A DNA stretch of 64,000 nucleotides, taken from positions 43,394 to 107,393 of the forward strand of contig CAMNML010000001.1 in NCBI GenBank assembly GCA_946544685.1, written 5' to 3'. Shown here in pieces: positions 59,295-64,000 of this stretch (the first letter of the stretch is position 1; every line of letters starts with the position of its first letter). The notes below the pieces were generated by a model that searched no databases, was not told where the DNA came from, and saw nothing but the letters and a program-made list of their open reading frames with translations. Source of the stretch: an uncultured Caryophanales bacterium (GTDB lineage: Bacteria > Bacillota_I > Bacilli_A > RF39 > UBA660). The position numbers and the translations under genes were made by a program.

Positions 59295-60637
59295 TGGCTG
59301 TAAGATATCCTGTTATTCCTAATAGTATTACTGTTCATTTAGGTGAACCCGATCAGGCTGCTCGTGATATTACAATTCCTTTTACTGATTATATTTCTAA
59401 TGTTGCGGCTTCTGAAATATATCCTACATGGCCTAGGGCTAGTTTGGAAGCTAATATTTATGCGATTATTAGTTTTGCTTTAAATCGTGTTTATAATGAA
59501 TGGTATAGGAGTAAGGGTTATAATTTTGATATTACTTCCAGTCCTATTTATGATCAGACTTATACTTTGAATCGTTCTACTTATGAGAATATTGATGATA
59601 TTGTTAATGATATTTTTGATAATTATGTTGTTAAAGGTGATCAGGTACAGCCTTATTTTACCAGATATTGTGATGGTCGTAAGACTACTTGTGATGGGTT
59701 ATCTCAGTGGGGAACTGTTAGTTTAGCTAATCAAGGGAAGAGTGCTTTGGATATATTAAAGTTTTATTATGGTAATGATATTTCTATTAAGTATGATGCT
59801 CCTGTTGGAGATGTTGAAGAGGGGTATCCTGGTAGTCCAGTAGGACTTGGTTATGCTGGTAATCCAGTACTTGCTATTCAACGTGATTTAAGGCGGATTC
59901 GTAAGAATTATCCTGCTATTCCTGATATTAGTGGTTCTTTAGGTATTTTTGATAAGGAGACTGAGGATGCAGTTAAGAAATTTCAAGAGATATTTTCTTT
60001 ACCTGTTACTGGTGTAGTTGATAAGGGTACATGGTATAAGATTAAGTATGTTTATAATAGTGTTAAGAAGTTATCTGATTTGTATTCTGAGGGACTTAGT
60101 GAGGAAGAAGCAACTTTCTTATATACTGATTTACTTAAGTATGGTGATACTGGTATTGAGGTTTCTTATATTCATTATTTTTTAGATGCGATTGCGTTTT
60201 TAGATCCTGATATTCCTCGCCTTCCTACTAATTCTATTTATAATAATAATACTGTTACTATTGTTAAAGCTTTTCAAAAAAAGTATGGTTTACCTGTAAC
60301 TGGTGAGTTTGATTATACTGATTGGACTGTTTTAAAGAATGCTTACAGAACTATTCTTGAGTCTTTTCCTTTAGAGTATAAAGAATTTATTGATGATTTA
60401 TATCCTGATTATTTTTTAGTTCGTGGTACTGTTGGAAATGATGTTAGAAGATTTCAGATGTTTTTGTATGAAATATGTCGGCGTGATAAAACTATTCCTG
60501 GTGTTAGAGTTAATGGGGTTTTTGATGAACTTACCGAGAAGTCTGTTCGTAAGTTACAAAGTGATTATGGTTTTGATGTTAATGGTGTTGTTGGGCCTCT
60601 TTTATGGAGAAAGGTTGTTGAACTTTCTAAGGGTTAA
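59294..60637 (+). CDS. SpoIID-like domain plus three PG_binding_1 repeats
   Basis: 447 residues. Residues 1-175 contain IPFTDYISNVAASEIYPTWPRASLEANIYAIISFALNRVYNEWYRSKGY and RYCDGRKTTCDGLSQWGTVSLANQGKSALDILKFYYG, a diverged SpoIID/LytB-like domain with the conserved Glu. Three peptidoglycan-binding type 1 modules follow at about 190-255, 275-350 and 375-445 (KFQEIFSLPVTGVVDKGTW, AFQKKYGLPVTGEFDYTDW, KLQSDYGFDVNGVVGPLLW). No signal peptide, as with its LysM neighbour. The usual context is clostridial cell-envelope or spore-associated. It probably binds or processes glycan strands. Confidence 0.88.
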   Translation: MAVRYPVIPNSITVHLGEPDQAARDITIPFTDYISNVAASEIYPTWPRASLEANIYAIISFALNRVYNEWYRSKGYNFDITSSPIYDQTYTLNRSTYENIDDIVNDIFDNYVVKGDQVQPYFTRYCDGRKTTCDGLSQWGTVSLANQGKSALDILKFYYGNDISIKYDAPVGDVEEGYPGSPVGLGYAGNPVLAIQRDLRRIRKNYPAIPDISGSLGIFDKETEDAVKKFQEIFSLPVTGVVDKGTWYKIKYVYNSVKKLSDLYSEGLSEEEATFLYTDLLKYGDTGIEVSYIHYFLDAIAFLDPDIPRLPTNSIYNNNTVTIVKAFQKKYGLPVTGEFDYTDWTVLKNAYRTILESFPLEYKEFIDDLYPDYFLVRGTVGNDVRRFQMFLYEICRRDKTIPGVRVNGVFDELTEKSVRKLQSDYGFDVNGVVGPLLWRKVVELSKG

Positions 60638-60660
60638 TCTCGTTTTTACGGGATTTTTTA
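60635..60660 (+). terminator. Terminator of the LysM/SpoIID-like operon
   Basis: AATCTCG pairs with CGGGATT (one G-U) and is followed by Ts, starting in the stop codon. Confidence 0.78.
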
Positions 60661-60742
60661 TTTGAAATTTTTGTGAAATGATATTTTGGTTATAGATTTA
60701 TTTTTAAATGTATGTTATATTTTTGTCATGATAGGAGGAAAT

Positions 60743-62464
60743 ATGAGTAAGAAAACTGTTGCTATTAGTGTGGTTTTGGTTATTTGTTTGATACTTGAGG
60801 CTTTTGTTATTTTTAATCGTAAGAAGAGTGCTAAAAGTATTAATGTTAATTTAAGTGATTTAACTTATAAAGAAAATAGTGGTTATACTGATTTAAAGGT
60901 TTATAGTAAAGATGATTTTGAATCATTTTTGAGTGATTATAAGTCTGGTAATTTACCTAGTATTTATGTTACTGAGTTTGTTTTTGATGGTGTTGGTATG
61001 TATAAGACTTATGATTTGGATGATTTTATTGAAGATGGCAATGATGTTTCGGTTAAAGTTTTATCTACTAAGGCTGTTAATATTAATACTACTGGTAAGG
61101 TTGTTTTATCTGGTGATTTAAAGGGTATGATTTTAGTTAATACTAATGATATTAGCGGTGATATTGATATTGTTTTAGATGGTGTTAATATTGATAGTGA
61201 TTCTAAGAAGATACCTGCAGTTTATGTTTATAACAAAGATATTGGTTATTCCGAACATAAGGTTACTATAAGTGCTTTAGAGGATACTAAGAATTATATT
61301 AAAGGCGGTAAGTTTAAGAAGGTTAGTCTTGTTGGTAGTGATGAGCTTTCTAATTATTCTAGCAAGTATACAGGTGAGACTAGTGAGTGGTATAGTTTAT
61401 ATACTAATTATTATGGTGTTTATACTAGTGATCAAATTGATGATATAATATTCGCGAAAGTTACTGCTTCAGCTGATGATTTAAAGGATGGAGATCCTTA
61501 TTATTTTTACAAGGGTGCTGGTGCGATTTCTTCTGATATAGATTTATATTTTAATGGTTCTGGTTATTTAGAGGTTACAAGTAGCAAAGAAGGAATTGAG
61601 ACTAAGGGTAATTTAGTTTTTAGTGGAGGTATTGGAGATTATGTTGTTAATTCACAAGATGATTGTTTAAATACTACTACTAAGAATGGCGATAATGTTA
61701 GAAACGATATGGTAATTGATGTTAATAGTTTAACTGCTATTGTTGATATAGACGCTGATGAGGGTGATGCACTTGACTCTAATGGTGCTTTAACTATTAA
61801 TGGTGGTACTATTATTGCTTTATCTCATCCGGGAGCTGATGCTGGTCTTGATTCTGAGAATGGTACTTATATTAATGGTGGTACTGTTATTGCTACAGGT
61901 GATATGTATGATGAGATTAAGAGTGAATCTAAGCAAAGTTTTATAGGTTTATCTTTTATGGATAAAGTTAATGCTGATGATATTATTACTTTTGCTAGTG
62001 GTGATAATGTTATATTTAGTTATAAGACTGATAGATCTTATTCTAATTTAGTTTATAGTTCTAATAAACTTGTAGATGGAGATTATTCTTTATATAAGAA
62101 TGGTACTGTTGTAGGGGAGAGTGTATTTGGTTTTTATAATAGTGTTGATAGTTTTAGTGATGGTATTACTCTTGGATATATTGAAACTGGTATGAATTTT
62201 GGCAGGGGCTTTAATGGTATGCCTGGTGATAGACCTGATATGAATAATCAAGATAGAGAAAATAAGAGTGATATTACTGATAAAATGGATGAGGCTAATA
62301 GACCTGAAAGACCAAATGATAGAGGTTCTTTTGAAGGAAATGATATGACTCCACCTGATCTAAATACTAATCCTTTTATTGGCTTTGAAAGCTCTAATAA
62401 AGTATTTAGTATAAGTGGTATTTCTAATTTATTTAGTGGAATTGTTACTTATAGTGTTGAATAA
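60743..62464 (+). CDS. Cthe_2159-like carbohydrate-binding domain protein, membrane-anchored or secreted
   Basis: 573 residues from the ATG at 60743 with AGGAGGAAAT upstream. A signal anchor (about 5-25, TVAISVVLVICLILEAFVIF) leads to a beta-helix-like region. KEGIETKGNLVFSGG, SQDDCLNTT, DEGDALDSNGALTINGGTIIALSHPGADAGLDSENGTYINGGTVIA are typical of the Cthe_2159 polysaccharide-binding (beta-helix, calcium-binding) family. A charged linker rich in Pro, Asp, Arg and Asn (about 495-550) follows, then a short C-terminal hydrophobic strand. It binds acidic glycans outside the cell. Single-gene unit with terminator. Confidence 0.85.
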   Translation: MSKKTVAISVVLVICLILEAFVIFNRKKSAKSINVNLSDLTYKENSGYTDLKVYSKDDFESFLSDYKSGNLPSIYVTEFVFDGVGMYKTYDLDDFIEDGNDVSVKVLSTKAVNINTTGKVVLSGDLKGMILVNTNDISGDIDIVLDGVNIDSDSKKIPAVYVYNKDIGYSEHKVTISALEDTKNYIKGGKFKKVSLVGSDELSNYSSKYTGETSEWYSLYTNYYGVYTSDQIDDIIFAKVTASADDLKDGDPYYFYKGAGAISSDIDLYFNGSGYLEVTSSKEGIETKGNLVFSGGIGDYVVNSQDDCLNTTTKNGDNVRNDMVIDVNSLTAIVDIDADEGDALDSNGALTINGGTIIALSHPGADAGLDSENGTYINGGTVIATGDMYDEIKSESKQSFIGLSFMDKVNADDIITFASGDNVIFSYKTDRSYSNLVYSSNKLVDGDYSLYKNGTVVGESVFGFYNSVDSFSDGITLGYIETGMNFGRGFNGMPGDRPDMNNQDRENKSDITDKMDEANRPERPNDRGSFEGNDMTPPDLNTNPFIGFESSNKVFSISGISNLFSGIVTYSVE

Positions 62465-62488
62465 GATAGATTTTTCTATCTTTTTTTT
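62463..62488 (+). terminator. Terminator after the carbohydrate-binding protein gene
   Basis: AAGATAGA pairs with TCTATCTT around TTTT, followed by Ts. Confidence 0.86.
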
Positions 62489-62510
62489 GTGATTATTTAT
62501 TATATTTTAA

Positions 62511-62535
62511 GGAACTTTATGTATTTGTGTTGTAT
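62511..62535 (+). promoter_or_regulatory. Third, degenerate ECF-like promoter motif
   Basis: TTTTAAGGAACTTT is shared with the -35 side at 28574 and 52111; TGTAT lies 15 bp after GGAAC, where the other sites have CGTAT after 14 bp. A TATAAT-like TATATAAT also lies nearby, so this may be a plain sigma-A promoter. Confidence 0.3.
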
Positions 62536-62560
62536 TATATAATTTGAAAGGAGGTGGGGT

Positions 62561-62647
62561 ATGCCTTTTAATAGTTCAAAAGATGGTTTTCAAAATGAAG
62601 ATGAATTTGTGAAATGTTTAGATAATAGGGAATTTTGTAATATTTAA
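62561..62647 (+). pseudogene. 28-codon ORF, probable 5' remnant of a restriction/nuclease-type gene
   Basis: It starts MPFNSSKDGFQNEDEFVKC behind a very strong AAAGGAGGTGGGG ribosome site and ends after 28 codons. The N-terminus with its NExEFV stretch resembles the start of some PDDEXK-type restriction proteins, but too little remains to be sure. It is either a remnant or a short real peptide. Confidence 0.45.
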
Positions 62648-62829
62648 TTTAATTTACGTTTTTTTTTAGAAGATTTATAATAAGATTATGACAATAATTT
62701 TTAGAAAAATATAAAAAATAGTGATTTGTTCTTGCGACATTTTTTATGATATTTCTTACGGCAAACAAACCATGTTACTAAAAATTTTTACCTAGAAAAT
62801 ACTAGGAAATTGCAAGAAAATTTAATAAC
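62648..62829 (+). other. Intergenic region with scattered CTTACGA-type motifs
   Basis: No gene is seen. TTCTTGCGACAT (62729-62740) and TTTCTTACGGCA (62752-62763) are imperfect copies of the iterons found at 62830. CCTAGAAAATACTAGG (62801-62816) is a small hairpin. Confidence 0.5.
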
Positions 62830-62875
62830 TTTCTTACGATATTTTCTTACGACATTTCTTACGACATGGTATAAT
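62830..62875 (+). promoter_or_regulatory. Three direct iterons abutting the -10 of the AlbA_2/RecG-like gene
   Basis: TTTCTTACGATAT (62830-62842), TTTCTTACGACAT (62843-62855) and TTTCTTACGACAT (62855-62867) stand 12-13 bp apart, and TATAAT follows at 62870-62875. They cover the -35 area, so they are probably binding sites for a regulator, perhaps the downstream protein itself. Confidence 0.75.
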
Positions 62876-62900
62876 TGAATTACAAGAATTAGGGGGAATT

Positions 62901-64000
62901 ATGTTAGATGTAGTTGAAGATATAAGAAACGAATTTAAAGTTAAATTGACAGATAAGTTTGAAGAAGAAGTAATATCATTTTTAAATACTAATGGCGGAA
63001 ATATTTATATTGGTGTTGATGACAAAGGCGATGTTGTCGGAATAAATGGTAATATTGATTTATTACAAAGAACTATTAAGGATAGAATAAAAGACAATAT
63101 TATGCCATCAACATTAGGACTATATGATGTAGTTGTATTGGAAGAAAATGATAAAAAATATATTAAAATAATTATTGCTCGTGGTAGTGATGATCCATAT
63201 TACATTAAAGGTATGGGAATGACATCAGATAGTTGCTTTATTAGAGTTGGTAGTTCGATACAAAGTATGCCTTATGATATGATTAATAATAGAGTTAATA
63301 AAAGAACTAGGACATCATTAAGGAATATAGTATCGCCTAAACAAGATTTAACTTTTAGCCAATTAAAAATTTATTATGAAGAAAAAGGTTTTAATATTAA
63401 TAATAATTTCTTGAAACAATTAGACTTATATACTGATGACGGCAAATATAACTATAATGCTTATTTACTTGCTGACAATAATACAATATCTATTAGATTT
63501 GGAAAATATGAAGGAACAAATGCTGTTGATTTAATAGAAAATGAAGATTTTGGTAATTGTTCTATTGTTAAAGCAACAAAGAATATTTTAAATAAGATAG
63601 AAATAGAAAATAGGATATTTACAAAAATAGAATACCCTGAAAGAAAAGAAATTAAAATGTATGATTTTGCAGCAGTAAGAGAAGCAGTTGTTAATGCAAT
63701 TGTACATAATGATTGGTCTAACGAATATGCTCCAAAATTCGAAATGTTTAGTGATAGATTAGTAATATCATCAAATGGTGGTATTCAACCATCTACTACC
63801 AAAGAAGAATTTTTAGAAGGATATTCATTACCAAAAAATAAAGAACTAATGAAAGTGTTTAATGATTTAGATTTAGTTGAACAAATGGGTACAGGTATAA
63901 TAAGAATACTTCAAAGTTATGACAAAAAATCATTTGAATTTTTTTCTAATTTTATTAGAGTTACTTTTCCATTTAATAAAGATAAGTTTAGAGAAGAAAG
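62901..64000 (+). CDS. AlbA_2/RecG-like ATP-binding transcriptional regulator, incomplete at window end
   Basis: The frame is open from the ATG at 62901 (AGGGGGAATT upstream) through the window edge, at least 366 residues. Residues 8-110 are an AlbA_2 (Schlafen-like) domain: NEFKVKLTDKFEEEVISFLNTNGGNIYIGVDDKGDVVGI. Residues about 245-350 are the RecG-like divergent ATPase segment: FAAVREAVVNAIVHNDWS, FSDRLVISSNGG and EQMGTGIIRILQSY. The family usually ends in a winged helix, outside this window. These are accessory regulators or defence-related proteins. The A-rich coding strand and iterons suggest an acquired gene. Confidence 0.87.
   Translation, partial: MLDVVEDIRNEFKVKLTDKFEEEVISFLNTNGGNIYIGVDDKGDVVGINGNIDLLQRTIKDRIKDNIMPSTLGLYDVVVLEENDKKYIKIIIARGSDDPYYIKGMGMTSDSCFIRVGSSIQSMPYDMINNRVNKRTRTSLRNIVSPKQDLTFSQLKIYYEEKGFNINNNFLKQLDLYTDDGKYNYNAYLLADNNTISIRFGKYEGTNAVDLIENEDFGNCSIVKATKNILNKIEIENRIFTKIEYPERKEIKMYDFAAVREAVVNAIVHNDWSNEYAPKFEMFSDRLVISSNGGIQPSTTKEEFLEGYSLPKNKELMKVFNDLDLVEQMGTGIIRILQSYDKKSFEFFSNFIRVTFPFNKDKFREE

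Noticed and set aside
62830..62867. CRISPR-like direct repeats
   Set aside because: The units are only 13 bp, contiguous and without spacers; promoter iterons fit better. No CRISPR array or cas gene was seen anywhere in the window.

Overview
The window is very AT-rich (roughly a quarter G+C by eye), densely packed, and almost entirely coded on the + strand. TGG encodes Trp and TGA is used as a stop, so this is not the Mycoplasma code. Gram-positive features are common: strong GGAGG-type ribosome sites, a T-box leader, SpoIID and LysM proteins, CotH, and U-run terminators. The best fit is an uncultured low-GC Bacilli/Erysipelotrichia/RF39-like or clostridial gut Firmicute. This is inferred from gene style, not from a marker gene.

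1-12350: a cell-surface polysaccharide region. It holds the end of a HAD-IB phosphatase, two polytopic GT-C-like proteins (one fused to a toroid-like soluble domain), a GtrB/DPM-type GT2, a CotH + VTC-domain + DUF4956 trio, a GT4, an Alg14/Alg13-like split glycosyltransferase, galE, a papain-like hydrolase and tRNA-Leu.

12571-25971: housekeeping genes. argS sits under a T-box with an Arg CGU specifier. A three-gene ABC-2 exporter lies behind a short leader RNA. An SDR, a SpoIID-domain protein, an unknown protein, tRNA-Thr, a PepC-like peptidase, TatD, a PNPOx-fold protein, an ORF6N protein behind an attenuator-like leader, and a YdjM-like membrane hydrolase follow.

26000-52063: a long accessory stretch of small enzymes in tight operons. 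It contains many GNAT acetyltransferases, several S51/peptidase E-like proteins (one fused to GNAT), four HExxH proteins, two transglutaminase-fold proteins, a double phosphotransferase fusion, CYTH, CutA and RibD-like proteins, and a sigma-factor cassette. An Abi-family defence gene with a structured upstream RNA sits between a truncated and a full copy of a peptidase E-like gene. A 25-codon leader ORF with an intrinsic terminator precedes the last operon of about 10 kb.

52116-64000: a decayed DUF1016/YhcG nuclease, a divergent TetR/MMPL exporter pair (the exporter carries nine roughly 80-residue repeats), a LysM / small beta-domain / SpoIID-PG-binding trio, a Cthe_2159-like carbohydrate-binding protein, a 28-codon remnant, and an AlbA_2/RecG-like ATP-binding protein cut by the window end, with iterons at its promoter.

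The most interesting signals are regulatory. Two copies of the same promoter-proximal leader RNA (14527 and 26003) show a compensatory base change and precede an exporter operon and a DUF402-GNAT-GNAT-S51 operon. There is also a leader-peptide attenuator (42067-42232), a structured RNA before the Abi gene, and an ECF-like promoter motif shared by accessory genes.
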